A stretch of 64,000 bases of DNA from DATKBT01 sp035546295 (GTDB lineage: Bacteria > Acidobacteriota > Thermoanaerobaculia > Multivoradales > Multivoraceae). The position numbers and the translations under genes are program-made. A model generated the notes under the pieces. That model saw only the letters and a program-made list of their open reading frames with translations. It had not been told where the DNA came from and made no database searches. Shown here one piece after another: positions 1 to 9,442 of this stretch. Each line of letters begins with the position of its first letter. The stretch's first letter is position 1. The stretch covers positions 1 through 64,000 of the forward strand of contig DATKBT010000095.1 of assembly GCA_035546295.1 (NCBI GenBank), written 5' to 3'.

Positions 1-2
1 AC

Positions 3-83
3 GCCGAGCGCCACTTCGCACGCGCCGACGCGATCGATCCCGGCAACGGGATCGTCGCCCGCGAACGGGCGCCGCCCGGCTGA
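3..83 (+). CDS. C-terminal end of a TPR-like protein (partial)
   Basis: Only the last 26 codons of a plus-strand gene lie in the window, ending at a TGA at 81-83. The readable tail contains a stretch of the form AERHFARADAIDPGN, which resembles the end of a tetratricopeptide helix pair (A..HF.RA..IDP.N). The other two forward frames read as arginine-rich or proline-rich nonsense, so this frame is the likely real one. The call rests on one short motif, so the family is tentative and function cannot be stated. Confidence 0.4.
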   Translation, partial: AERHFARADAIDPGNGIVARERAPPG

Positions 84-112
84 CGGTCCAGGGCCACGAC
101 CTAGCCGAGCCC

Positions 113-170
113 GCGCCCGCTTGCGGGCGCTTGGGCGGGAACCCTTGGTCTCGCGCTTGCGCGGGACCAA
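113..170. terminator. Two consecutive TT-loop hairpins
   Basis: A perfect 8-base stem (GCGCCCGC / GCGGGCGC, 113-130) with a TT loop is followed by a 12-base stem (145-156 with 159-170, one G:T pair) that also has a TT loop. They sit just after the plus-strand gene that ends at 83 and before the minus-strand operon that ends at 309, so they could stop transcription from either side. There is no clear T-tract, so a factor-independent role is only inferred. Confidence 0.4.
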
Positions 171-222
171 CGAGCACACGCCGCTGAGACCCGAAGGGCC
201 GGCGGCGGAGAAGAACATGAGG

Positions 223-295
223 TAGCGGGCTCGTGGTATGCCCGCGTCGCGACCTCGTTGCTCGTTGGGGAGTGGTGAACACCACGAGCCCGCTA
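223..295. repeat. Perfect 15-base inverted repeat with 43-base spacer
   Basis: TAGCGGGCTCGTGGT at 223-237 is repeated as its exact reverse complement at 281-295. It lies 14 bases beyond the stop of the symporter gene on the minus strand. It may be a long-loop terminator or mRNA-stabilising stem at the end of that operon. Nothing protein-coding is visible between 84 and 308. Confidence 0.5.
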
Positions 296-308
296 GTGGT
301 AGCTGGTG

Positions 309-1742
309 TCAATCGCCGCCCGAGTCTGCAGGCCAGTACGGCGCCAGCGCGCTCTGGGGCGGAGGATCGGTCAGCAGGCTGACCGTCACCATCGCCGTCA
401 TCGAGACGACGAACCCCGGCAGCACGGGGTCGACGGCCTCGGAGCCCCACAGCTCCCACGCGAAGGCCGAGCTCACGCCGAGGACCATCGCCGACATCGC
501 CCCCTGACGGGTCGCGCGCTTCCACAGCACTCCGAGAACCACCGGGGCGAAGAAGCTCGACGCCATCAGAGCCGTGAACAGCAGCACGATGAACTGGACC
601 AACTCGCCTTCGCCGACGCCGCTCGCCAGGAGCCCCAGCGGGACGAGACCGGTCGCGACCACGCCGCAGCGGGCGATCCAGACGTGGGAGTGTCGCGCCA
701 CGAATCGTGGGGCGAGGGTGCCGACGATGTCGTGCGCCAGCGCCGAGCCCGCCACGATGAGCAGCGAGTCCACGGTCGACATCATCGCCGCGGTGACCGC
801 GGCGAGCAGCAGCGCCCCGAGGAGGGGAGGCAGCACCGCACGCGCCACCATCGGCATCGCCAGGTCGCCGGTGGCGAGCGACGGGAACAGCACGATCGCG
901 CACAGGGCGAGCACGAACACCATCAGGTTCATCACCGTGGTGACCACGATCGCCAGGAGGACGCCGCGCCGGATCGTCGTCAGGTCCTTCATCGCGTAGA
1001 GCCGGATCAGCTTCTCGGGGGTCGCCACCGAGCCGAGCGTGAACGCCAGCCCCATCGTGAACAGCAGGGTGCCGGGCATCGCGTCCCAGCGGAACGCCAT
1101 CGGACGCGTCGCCTGCACCCAGGCGAGGAGCGAGCCGGCGCCGCCCGCGTCGTGGATCGCCAGGGGCACGGCGAGCGCCGCGCCGAGGACCATGACCACG
1201 AGCTGGAGCAGGTCGGTGTAGACCACGGCGATCATGCCGCCGACCACGGTGTAGACGATCAGGATCAGCGTGAACGCCACCATTCCGGTGAGCGGCTCGA
1301 CGCCGAGCACGACGTTGGCGATGAGGCCGCCGGCGACGACCTGGGCCTGGATGTAGACGACGGTGGCGATCAAGATGATGGCGGCGCCGAGGACGCGCAC
1401 CCCGCGGCTGTCGTAGCGGCTCTCGAGGAAGGCCGGGAGCGTGAGCTGGCGGGTCCTGGTGAAGCGCGGCGCGAGCACCGCCGCCGTGAACCAGTAGGCG
1501 ATCGGAATCGACAGGACGAGCCACGAGAACGACCAGCCCACCGTGTAGATCACGCCGATCGTTCCGATGAAGGTGCCGGCGCTGGCGTGGGTGGCGGCGA
1601 GGGTGGCGCCGCCGAGGAGCCACCCGAGGCGTCCGCCCGCGATCCAGTAGTCGTCCTCGTCGCGCGTCAGGCGCATGGCGAAGGCGCCGAGCGCGAAGAC
1701 CAGCACGAGGTACGAGAGGAAGACTGTGAGCTGGAGGGTCAT
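309..1742 (-). CDS. Sodium:solute symporter family permease
   Basis: A 477-residue polytopic inner-membrane protein of the SSS (SLC5-like) family, which couples sodium entry to uptake of a small organic solute. About 13 hydrophobic segments are visible, starting with FLSYLVLVFALGAF. A typical early segment is DDYWIAGGRLGWLLGG, which matches the family's YF.AGR.LGW pattern. The ATG at 1742 was chosen because it begins just before the first membrane span and overlaps the stop of the upstream small gene by four bases (ATGA). Longer in-frame starts only add an arginine-rich stretch. It is the last gene of a four-gene coupled chain headed by a dipeptidase, so amino acids, D-amino acids or peptides are plausible substrates, but the sequence does not show which. 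Confidence 0.9.
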   Translation of the reverse strand: MTLQLTVFLSYLVLVFALGAFAMRLTRDEDDYWIAGGRLGWLLGGATLAATHASAGTFIGTIGVIYTVGWSFSWLVLSIPIAYWFTAAVLAPRFTRTRQLTLPAFLESRYDSRGVRVLGAAIILIATVVYIQAQVVAGGLIANVVLGVEPLTGMVAFTLILIVYTVVGGMIAVVYTDLLQLVVMVLGAALAVPLAIHDAGGAGSLLAWVQATRPMAFRWDAMPGTLLFTMGLAFTLGSVATPEKLIRLYAMKDLTTIRRGVLLAIVVTTVMNLMVFVLALCAIVLFPSLATGDLAMPMVARAVLPPLLGALLLAAVTAAMMSTVDSLLIVAGSALAHDIVGTLAPRFVARHSHVWIARCGVVATGLVPLGLLASGVGEGELVQFIVLLFTALMASSFFAPVVLGVLWKRATRQGAMSAMVLGVSSAFAWELWGSEAVDPVLPGFVVSMTAMVTVSLLTDPPPQSALAPYWPADSGGD

Positions 1743-1933
1743 GGCGACCTCGGCGCTCCGGATGCGTCGTCGCCGCCCGGCCCGCCGTCGCGTCGGAGGT
1801 CCGAGCCCGGCGAGCCGGTCGAGCGGCCGTGCTCGCGGGACTCGTGCCACAGCATCCACGCCACGTAGCCGGCGACCACCAGGCCGAAGACCACGAACAG
1901 GCCCCAGAAGATGAAGCCGGGGCCGTCGCTCAT
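1739..1933 (-). CDS. Small single-span membrane protein coupled to the symporter
   Basis: A 64-residue protein with one hydrophobic span (about residues 8-30, FIFWGLFVVFGLVVAGYVAW) followed by a charged, glycine-rich cytoplasmic-looking tail. Its start codon overlaps the stop of the gene before it by four bases and its stop overlaps the symporter start by four bases, so it must be translated as part of the chain. Small hydrophobic partner genes often precede SSS permeases, but no family signature is clear here. An accessory or stability role for the symporter is inference. The precise coupling on both sides is the main evidence that it is real. Confidence 0.75.
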   Translation of the reverse strand: MSDGPGFIFWGLFVVFGLVVAGYVAWMLWHESREHGRSTGSPGSDLRRDGGPGGDDASGAPRSP

Positions 1934-2685
1934 CGCCTCGCCGCCTCCCGGCGCAAGCGAAGTCCGCCGATCACGAGCACCGCGCCGAGCACGGTCAGAG
2001 CGAGGGCGTCGAGGCCACGGCCGAGCGTCACCAGCGGTGCGCCCCCACGCCGAGCTTCGATACGCAGCACCGAGGTCGGGGTGGGGAGCGAGACCGAATG
2101 GAGGTCATCGCCGCGGCGACCAGCCAGCTCGGATGGAAAGGCGGCGTAGACCGACCACTCGGCAGGAACCGAGACGTGGGCCTCGAACGCGGAAGCGAGC
2201 GCCGGATCGCGGGGCACCACCACGGGAATCACGGCATCGAGACGATCGGAGTCCAACCGCACCGCCCACTCGACGACGTAGACGAGCCGGAGGCGGCGCG
2301 CGGCCGGCGCCGTCGAGCTCCGGTCGCCCAGCCCTTGCGGCAGCCGCACCTGCCACTCGAGCTCGCGGGGAAGCTGCAGGTCGGCCGTGCCGGAGGACGA
2401 GACGTCGAGGGAGCGCGCCTCGACCGGCGCCCCGTCGATCGAGGCCTGCAGCCGGGCGATCCGGGTGCCGTCGAGGGGGAGGGCGCGCAGATCGACGGCG
2501 GCGGAAGCCTGCGCTGGCAGCGCGACCTCGACGCGCACCTCGACGTCGTCGGACGGAGGCCGGATCGTGGCCGACGCCACCAGGACGCCGGTGGAGGCGG
2601 AGAGGGCGCCGCTTGCGACGGACGCGAGCATCCCGGCGAGCAGCGCGCAGGCCGGGGCCGGAATGCGGGCCCCGGGTTCGCTCAC
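1930..2685 (-). CDS. Membrane-anchored extracytoplasmic protein of unknown function
   Basis: A 251-residue protein beginning at a GTG that overlaps the dipeptidase stop (GTGA at 2682-2685). The N-terminus (ACALLAGMLASVASGALSAS) reads as a signal sequence, the middle is a beta-rich stretch with no cysteines, and a hydrophobic segment near the end (about 222-242, DALALTVLGAVLVIGGLRLR) is followed by arginines. This suggests a protein held outside the inner membrane with a short cytoplasmic tail. The open frame continues upstream, but that part lies over the dipeptidase and reads as arginine-rich noise, so the GTG was preferred. No family is recognised. Position between a peptidase and a transporter suggests a role in substrate handling or in assembling that module. 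Confidence 0.7.
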   Translation of the reverse strand: MSEPGARIPAPACALLAGMLASVASGALSASTGVLVASATIRPPSDDVEVRVEVALPAQASAAVDLRALPLDGTRIARLQASIDGAPVEARSLDVSSSGTADLQLPRELEWQVRLPQGLGDRSSTAPAARRLRLVYVVEWAVRLDSDRLDAVIPVVVPRDPALASAFEAHVSVPAEWSVYAAFPSELAGRRGDDLHSVSLPTPTSVLRIEARRGGAPLVTLGRGLDALALTVLGAVLVIGGLRLRREAARR

Positions 2686-3929
2686 GCCCAGACCTGGCGC
2701 AGGACGCGGAGCACGTTGCCGCCCATCGCCTTGCCGATGTCGTCGTCGGTGTAGCCGTGGGCGACCAGCCAGCGGAGGATGTTCCTGGACCCTTCGGTCG
2801 GGTTCTCGAGGCCCTCGACCCAGGGCACCCTCTCGAAAGGGGGAGGACTCGACGTGGTGCTGCCGGCCGCTGGGGCCGCGCCGCCGCTCGAGGCGCGCGA
2901 GCGGTCGATCGAGAGGTTTGCGGCGTAAGCCTGATGGAGCCCGACGTGATCGCCGTAGAGGGTGTCGGGTCCGAAGGCGACGTGGTCGATGCCGACCAGC
3001 CGCACGACGTGCTCGAAGTGCTCCATGAACGACTCGATCGAGTGGCGCGGGTGGGTCGGGGTCAGCGTGGTGTGTGGGGCGGCCTCGATGCCGATGACGC
3101 CTCCCTTCTCGGCGCAGGCGACCAGCACGTCGTCGGGAGCGAGGCGGTTGGAATCCCACAGCGCGCGCGCCCCGATGTGCGAGAGAACGATCGGGTGCTC
3201 GCTGGCCTCGATGGTGTCGAGGGTGGTCAGGTCGCCGCAGTGCGAGCAGTCGATCAACATGCCGACCTTGTTCATGCGCTCGACGGCTCGCCGGCCGAAG
3301 ACGGTGAGGCCGCCGTCACGCGGCTCGCGCAGACCGGAGCCGAGGGCGTTCGACTCGGAGTAGGTGATCCCCAGCGCCCGAACGCCGAAGCCGTAGAGCT
3401 GGTCGATGCGATCGAGCTCGTTCTCGATCATGGCCGCTCCCTCCATCGAGGCGATCCAGGCCACGCGGTCCTCGGCGTGGGCGCGCAGCAGATCGTCGAC
3501 CCGGGTCGCGTGGAACACGAACTCCTGGTGGGCGAGATCGCACAGGCGCATGCCGAGGTCGTGGAGCACCTCGGTCCACTTCCAGCCGCCGCTCGAGTGG
3601 ATGGTGCAGATGCCGTCCATGAGGTTGTCGAACACCGCGTCCCAGTGTCCGGCGGCGAGCCCCTCGAAGGCGGTCGCCATCCGCCCTTCCCGCACCAGGT
3701 CTCGGGTCTGCGACAGATCGGCGGGGAAGACGCCGAGGTGCTCGTGGAGCGAGATCAGCACGAGCTCGTCGAGCAAACGCTCGAAGCGCGCGTTCTGCTC
3801 GGCGTCGAGCGGCACCAGCGATTCCGGGACCCGGCCGACCTGCGGGGCGAGCTCGAAGTCGCGGTAGTCCACGCCCGCCTCGAGGAAGTCGAACGAACGG
3901 TAGCTGGTGCCTCGCTTGCTTCGGCTCAT
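2682..3929 (-). CDS. Peptidase family M19 (renal-dipeptidase-type) protein
   Basis: A 415-residue protein with the membrane-dipeptidase fold. Recognisable family blocks are SMEGAAMIE, VGMLIDCSHCG, PIVLSHIGARAL, and the C-terminal signature NPTEGSRNILRWLVAHGY followed by a GGNVLRVL block. M19 enzymes are zinc-dependent TIM-barrel hydrolases of dipeptides, including D-residue dipeptides. The usual N-terminal metal motif HxD appears here as HEHLG (HxH), and the usual SDFDG near the C-terminus reads GPDTLYGDH, so the metal site may differ from classic members. No signal peptide is evident, which suggests a cytoplasmic enzyme. It is the first gene of the coupled chain ending in the sodium symporter, fitting hydrolysis of imported or recycled dipeptides. 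Confidence 0.85.
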   Translation of the reverse strand: MSRSKRGTSYRSFDFLEAGVDYRDFELAPQVGRVPESLVPLDAEQNARFERLLDELVLISLHEHLGVFPADLSQTRDLVREGRMATAFEGLAAGHWDAVFDNLMDGICTIHSSGGWKWTEVLHDLGMRLCDLAHQEFVFHATRVDDLLRAHAEDRVAWIASMEGAAMIENELDRIDQLYGFGVRALGITYSESNALGSGLREPRDGGLTVFGRRAVERMNKVGMLIDCSHCGDLTTLDTIEASEHPIVLSHIGARALWDSNRLAPDDVLVACAEKGGVIGIEAAPHTTLTPTHPRHSIESFMEHFEHVVRLVGIDHVAFGPDTLYGDHVGLHQAYAANLSIDRSRASSGGAAPAAGSTTSSPPPFERVPWVEGLENPTEGSRNILRWLVAHGYTDDDIGKAMGGNVLRVLRQVWA

Positions 3930-4125
3930 CTCGGTCCTCCGGGGTGCGCTCCGGCGGTCCGGCAGGTCGAGACGATCCGCCCGTCGAAGCCGACACTCGG
4001 ACCGCCTCGATGCGGGCTCCCCTCTCGAGCGCCGCGCCCGGTCGCGACGTCGCGGGTGTGCGGCTCCGCTGCGAGTCGCCGTTCGTCCCGTCGCAAGCGG
4101 CTCTCGGGCCCTGACTCGCCGGAGA

Positions 4126-7100
4126 TCACGGTCCCTCGAACCCCTCGGGGCCGGCGTCCCACCACCAGAGGTCGGGGAGCGGCGCCGGGTCGGGCCAGAT
4201 TCGGTCGAGGGTCTCCCCCTCGAACAGGACCCCGTTCTTCATCACCCAGCGAACGCTGTCGGTGTTGCGGATGTCTTCGAGCGGGTTGCGGTCGAGGACG
4301 ACGAGATCGGCGAGCTTGCCGGGCTCGAGCGAGCCGAGGTCATCGGCGAGACCGATGCTCCTGGCTCCCTCCAGGGTGGCGACGCGCAGGGTCTCGTGCG
4401 CGCTCAGCCCGCCGCTGGCGAGCGCCCACATCTCCCAGTGGTAGCCCAGCCCCTGGAGCTGTCCGTGGGCCCCGACTCCGACCAGGCCGCCGGCGCGCAG
4501 GATCTTGGCGGCTTGCTCGGCGAGGCGCGGGTAGACGTGCTCGTCCGGCCGGAACCAGGCGCGCTTGCGGGTCTTCTGGTCGACGACGTCGTGGGGGACG
4601 AAGCGGCGGAGCTTGGCGTTGGCGTGGGGGAGCTCTCCGCCGAGAGCGGAGCTGGTGAAGAAGTCGTTCTCGGCCCACGGCCCGCCGTAGGCGACGAGCA
4701 GCGTCGGCGTGTAGGCGGTTCCCGACTGGGCGAACAACTCGACGACGTCGCGATAGAGCGGCACCACCGGCAGCGAGTGCTCGTTGCCGGAGAAGCCGTC
4801 GATCGCGTGGGTGAGATCGAGCTCGAGGTCGAGCGCTCCCTCGGTGGTGGGCAACATGCCGAGCTCTTGCGCGGCGAGCACGATCCACTGCCGCTGCTCC
4901 CGGTTGCCCGACAGGTAGGCCTTCAGGTTGCGTACGCCGTAATGGTCGCGATGGCGGGTGAGCACGGCGGCGACGTCGTCGCTGGTGGCGAAGGCGTTGT
5001 CGGAGAAGATCCCGGGGCCGGTCGAGTAGGCGCGAGGACCCGTCATCTCGCCGGTTGCGATCAGGTCCTGGTAGGCGAGGGTGTCGTTGGTGCCGGTCTG
5101 CACGTCGAGGCCGGTGGTGACGCCCCACGCCAGGTTGGCGAGGAAGGGCCAGCCTTCGAGGTCGAGAACACCGCGGCGGATCTCGGTCCAGTGGGCGTGG
5201 GTGTCGACGAAGCCGGGCACGACGGTGCGCCCGCCGAGATCCACCACGTGGGCGTTCTCGGGAACCTCCACCGAGCCGGCGGGTCCGAGCGCGCGGATGC
5301 GGTGGCCGTCGACCAGCAGGTCGCCGCTCTCGAGGACTTCCTCGCCGCGCATGGTCACGATGCGTCCGCCGCGCAACGCGATCAGGCCGTTCGGCGTGGC
5401 GCGTGGCAAGCTCGCGATGAGCTCGGTGCTCTCGGCCTGCGGGTAGCTCGGCGGCTCGGGCTCCTCGGTTTCACCGCCGGCGTCGGCGGCCGGGCCGCTC
5501 GTGTCGGCGTCGTCGGTCTTCGTCTCGAACGAGACGTCGGCGGTCTTCAGCCGGTAGAAGGTGGCTCCGACCGTCCACGTGATCGACTCGCCGCCGTCGG
5601 TCCAGGCAAAGGTATCGGCGCCGAGGCGCGAGAGCCGCTGGATCGGCACGGGCGGAGCATCGATATCGACCTCGGGCGCGCCGCCGCCGATCCGGGGCAC
5701 GGCGATCAGGTAGAAGCGGTTCGAGACCTGGGCGAGCGCCCAGGCGCCGTCAGGCGAGATGCGCACGTCGCGCGCCGGCACCGGCTCCTCGGCGGCGTAG
5801 AGCCCCGGTCCCTTGACCGCCAGGTGCTGGCGACGGTCGGTGCCGTCGAAGCGCATCGAGACCAGGCCTCCGTCCGAGTAGACGTAGACGCGATCCTGCT
5901 CCGGCCCGAAGTGCGGCGCGCCGAGCCCGCGCGCCGGCGCGATCAGGTGGGCGGTTTCACGCTCGGCGGCCGGATCGACCCAGACGAGGTCGAGCGGGAG
6001 CGACGAGCCGCCGAACTCGGCCGGCATCTCGACCCGCGCCTGACGGCTGCCGCGCAGCGCGACCAGGCGCTCGCCGTCGGGCGAGAAGGCCGGCTGGGTG
6101 TAGTAGGCGGCGGCCTCGGTGAGGCGAATCGGGGCGCCGCCTTCGGCGGGCGCCTTCCAGAGATGGCCGCCGTCGCGCTCCCAGGTGACGTAGGCCACCC
6201 ACCGTCCATCGGGCGAGAAGGCCGGCTGAAACGCCCGTTGGCCCTCCCCGCTCAGCCGCGTCGAGCTGGCGGCGCCCCAGTCGCTGATCCACAGCCGGCC
6301 GAGCGCCGAGAATGCGATCCGCCGCCCGTCGGGGGAGCTCACCGCGCCCTGGGTGACGCGGGCGCGCACCGGGCCCTCCTCGACCGCGCGCTGGATGCGA
6401 AGCTGCGGGCCGATCCGTTTCTCGACCTCGATCTCGAACGGGATCCGCCGGCTGGCGCCGGTCGTCAGGTCGAGCCGATGGAGCTTGCCGCCCCACGAGC
6501 CGATCAGCTCCCGCCCGTCGGGAGTGATCGCGGCGCCGGGGTGGAGATCGCGCGTCGCGCGGGACTCCTGCTCGTCGCGCTGCACCGGGTAGGCGAGCCA
6601 GCGCTCCTCGCCGGTGCCGAGGTCGCGGGCCTTGAGCCCGGTCTCGTTGTCGAGACGCGTGGCGTAGATCAGGGTCTTCCCTTCGGGGGTGAGCAGCGGC
6701 CGCATCGCGCTGCCGGGCGCCGACGTGATCACGTCCTCGTCACCCGTGGTCCGATCGCGCCGCGCGATCTGCCAGGAGGGCATCTCGGCGTTGTACTGGA
6801 AGCCGCCTCGCTTCATGGCGTAGTACAGGTAACGGCCGTCTGGCGAGGCGATCGCGCCGAGCACGTTGAGGCGCCGGTCGCGGGGGGTGTCAGGGGTCTC
6901 CTTGGCGCGTGTGATCTGGACCCCGCGGCCACCCTGCCGGTGGTACATCCAGAGCTCGAAGGTGCCGAAGCCCTTGGCCGTGCGCGACACCAGCACGTAC
7001 TGGCCGTCGGGCGTCCAGGAGGGCGAAGCGAAGTCGGTGGCCGTTTCGGCGGAGAGCTTCCTCGCTTCTTCGCCGTCGCGCCGGGAGACCCAGAGGTTCT

Positions 7101-7542
7101 CGGCTCCGTCGCGATCGGACAGGAAGGCGAGCCACTCGCCGTCGGGCGAGAACGCCGGCTGGCTCTCGAACGCCATGCGGACCGAGAGGGGAGTCGCCCG
7201 GCCCCCTTCGATCGGCAGTGTGTAGAGGTCGCCGAGCACCTCGAGCACGAGGGTGCGTCCATCGGGCGACAGATCGACCGACATCCAGGTCGCCTCGTCG
7301 GTGGTGAAGCGCAGCCAGCGCAGGCTGTCGGAGGATTCGAGCGGGAGCTCGTCCCCCGCCTTCGCCTCCGTCTGGTCGGCGGCGGCCTCGTTCGCCGGCG
7401 CGGCGGGCTCGAGCGCGAAGGCCGGGGCTGGGTGGAGGGCGAGCGCGCCGAGAGCGGCGACCAGGAGCGAGGGGGCGAGGAGAGAGGAGGCGTGAAGGAG
7501 AGCGCCGTCTCCAGAGGTCGGCTTCAGGCGGCTGAGCGGCAT
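4126..7542 (-). CDS. Secreted TolB-propeller amidohydrolase
   Basis: An 1138-residue exported protein. Residues 1 to about 44 form a signal sequence (LLAPSLLVAALGALALHPAPAFA). Residues about 60-620 hold repeated PD40/TolB-type propeller blades such as FSPDGEWLAFLSDRDG, SPDGRYLYYAMKRGG and FSPDGRWVAYVTWE. From about 715 there is an amidohydrolase domain with GGRTVVPGFVDTHAHW carrying the HxH metal motif at H782 and H784, ending with LGSLEPGKLADLVVLDRNP. This two-part design is common in Acidobacteriota and marine Bacteroidota and is usually annotated as an amidohydrolase of unknown substrate. A possible operator palindrome lies about 47 bases upstream of the ATG, and GGAG is close enough to the start to serve as ribosome-binding site. 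Neighbouring genes do not reveal the substrate. Confidence 0.9.
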   Translation of the reverse strand: MPLSRLKPTSGDGALLHASSLLAPSLLVAALGALALHPAPAFALEPAAPANEAAADQTEAKAGDELPLESSDSLRWLRFTTDEATWMSVDLSPDGRTLVLEVLGDLYTLPIEGGRATPLSVRMAFESQPAFSPDGEWLAFLSDRDGAENLWVSRRDGEEARKLSAETATDFASPSWTPDGQYVLVSRTAKGFGTFELWMYHRQGGRGVQITRAKETPDTPRDRRLNVLGAIASPDGRYLYYAMKRGGFQYNAEMPSWQIARRDRTTGDEDVITSAPGSAMRPLLTPEGKTLIYATRLDNETGLKARDLGTGEERWLAYPVQRDEQESRATRDLHPGAAITPDGRELIGSWGGKLHRLDLTTGASRRIPFEIEVEKRIGPQLRIQRAVEEGPVRARVTQGAVSSPDGRRIAFSALGRLWISDWGAASSTRLSGEGQRAFQPAFSPDGRWVAYVTWERDGGHLWKAPAEGGAPIRLTEAAAYYTQPAFSPDGERLVALRGSRQARVEMPAEFGGSSLPLDLVWVDPAAERETAHLIAPARGLGAPHFGPEQDRVYVYSDGGLVSMRFDGTDRRQHLAVKGPGLYAAEEPVPARDVRISPDGAWALAQVSNRFYLIAVPRIGGGAPEVDIDAPPVPIQRLSRLGADTFAWTDGGESITWTVGATFYRLKTADVSFETKTDDADTSGPAADAGGETEEPEPPSYPQAESTELIASLPRATPNGLIALRGGRIVTMRGEEVLESGDLLVDGHRIRALGPAGSVEVPENAHVVDLGGRTVVPGFVDTHAHWTEIRRGVLDLEGWPFLANLAWGVTTGLDVQTGTNDTLAYQDLIATGEMTGPRAYSTGPGIFSDNAFATSDDVAAVLTRHRDHYGVRNLKAYLSGNREQRQWIVLAAQELGMLPTTEGALDLELDLTHAIDGFSGNEHSLPVVPLYRDVVELFAQSGTAYTPTLLVAYGGPWAENDFFTSSALGGELPHANAKLRRFVPHDVVDQKTRKRAWFRPDEHVYPRLAEQAAKILRAGGLVGVGAHGQLQGLGYHWEMWALASGGLSAHETLRVATLEGARSIGLADDLGSLEPGKLADLVVLDRNPLEDIRNTDSVRWVMKNGVLFEGETLDRIWPDPAPLPDLWWWDAGPEGFEGP

Positions 7543-7588
7543 GGTGGCTCCGGAGGTCGGAGGATCCGGTGGGACGCGATCGCCGAGG

Positions 7589-7610
7589 CTGTCGATCTGC
7601 TCGTCGACAG
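7589..7610. promoter_or_regulatory. Inverted repeat upstream of the propeller-amidohydrolase
   Basis: CTGTCGA and its exact complement TCGACAG are separated by 8 bases, 47-68 bases upstream of the ATG at 7542. Arm length and spacing fit a dimeric repressor site. The assignment is by position only. The rest of the 298-base gap up to 7840 shows no gene. Confidence 0.3.
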
Positions 7611-7840
7611 TAACCCAGGACTCGGATCGGGTGGACCGGGTCGGAGCTGCCAGGAGCGCTCGGCTCGGCGGCAGCGGGAGTCCGCGAGCGCTTCGTTCGC
7701 CGCCCGCGGGCGTGGCATCTCAGGCGCCGCGGCGCCAGAGCGTCGTCTCGGTCATGCTCGTCGCCTCCCCGACTCTTGGTGGGGAGACAGAGGCCACGAG
7801 GGCGCAAGAAAGACGTGAAGCTCGTTCGCCGAGGACGACG

Positions 7841-8653
7841 TCAAGGCGAGCGGTGCGCGACGAGCTTCAGGTAGAGCGTGGTCTCGTCCAGGTTCTTGAC
7901 CGCTCCCAGGAACGCCGAGTACGGCTCGATCCCGAGATCGGTGAAGCGGACCGAGCCGACCGCCTCGATCTCGAGGTCCGTGGCCGACTCGACGAGGCGC
8001 GCCTGGAACGGGACCCGCGCCTTCCGCCCATGCGCGTCGAGCTCGATCTCGCCGCGGTGGGTCGCTTCGAGGAGGCCGAGCGTGGAGGCCTCTTCGCGGA
8101 CCTCGACGAGCTCGACGGCGACGTTCGGGAACTGCTCCGCGTCGAGCTGATCGTCGCTCAGCATCGTCTCGCGGATCTTGGCCCGCTGTTGCTCCGAGAT
8201 CTCCGAGAGCTCGCCGTCGCGCAGCCCCAGCTCGGCGAGCCGGGCCGCGACCTTCCGGCGCACCTCGATCGGATCCGCCTCGAGGTCGGTCGCGAGAAGC
8301 TGCAGATCGAAGTCTGCGGTCGCAGGATCGCCGGCCCAGTGGAGGGCGGCCTGAAACTGACCCGCCACCACCACGTGGTCGTGCGCCCGGCCCTCGGCCC
8401 AGCCTCCCTTCCTGGTCGCCAGCGCGAAGATCGAGCGCGCCGCGTCGATCCTCCAGGGCCCCTCCGGCTCCTCGCTGCCGGCCGGAAGGGCCGCACCGGG
8501 CCAGGCGCTGGTGACGACGAAGAGGAGCGCGAGCGCGAGGGATGTCGAGCCGAGGAATCGTTGTCCGCCGCCGGGCGGCCGGCGCCCGGCACGGCTCCTC
8601 GGCCTGGCTGCCTGTGGTTTCACGGCGGGCGATTTCACGACAAGCGATGTCAC
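7841..8653 (-). CDS. YceI-like secreted protein
   Basis: A 270-residue protein with a signal segment (about residues 30-55, FLGSTSLALALLFVVTSAWPGAALPA) and then a domain that begins GPWRIDAARSIFALATRKGG and contains GRAHDHVVV, the usual opening of YceI-family lipocalin-like beta barrels. The middle carries a charged insertion (about residues 125-180) not found in short YceI proteins. YceI proteins bind isoprenoid or amphiphilic ligands in the periplasm. GTG at 8653 was chosen because a strong GAGGAGG lies 5 bases upstream; the longer start at 8713 lacks one. The gene is downstream of and on the same strand as the two-component system, with a 93-base gap, so co-regulation by it is possible but not shown. 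Confidence 0.75.
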   Translation of the reverse strand: MTSLVVKSPAVKPQAARPRSRAGRRPPGGGQRFLGSTSLALALLFVVTSAWPGAALPAGSEEPEGPWRIDAARSIFALATRKGGWAEGRAHDHVVVAGQFQAALHWAGDPATADFDLQLLATDLEADPIEVRRKVAARLAELGLRDGELSEISEQQRAKIRETMLSDDQLDAEQFPNVAVELVEVREEASTLGLLEATHRGEIELDAHGRKARVPFQARLVESATDLEIEAVGSVRFTDLGIEPYSAFLGAVKNLDETTLYLKLVAHRSP

Positions 8654-8746
8654 GGCGACCTCCTCGAGGATATGTCCCGCCGCGAGCTGCGACGGTTCAA
8701 GCGGTCCGGCCAAGCCACGGAACGTCGATCGTTGGCGGATCGCAGG

Positions 8747-9438
<692 letters not shown>

Positions 9439-9442
<4 letters not shown>

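Noticed and set aside
3907..7818. A 1303-codon plus-strand open frame opposite the propeller-amidohydrolase
   Set aside because: Composition is typical of an antisense shadow (GRGEVGE-type repeats) and the minus strand encodes well-conserved propeller and amidohydrolase motifs.
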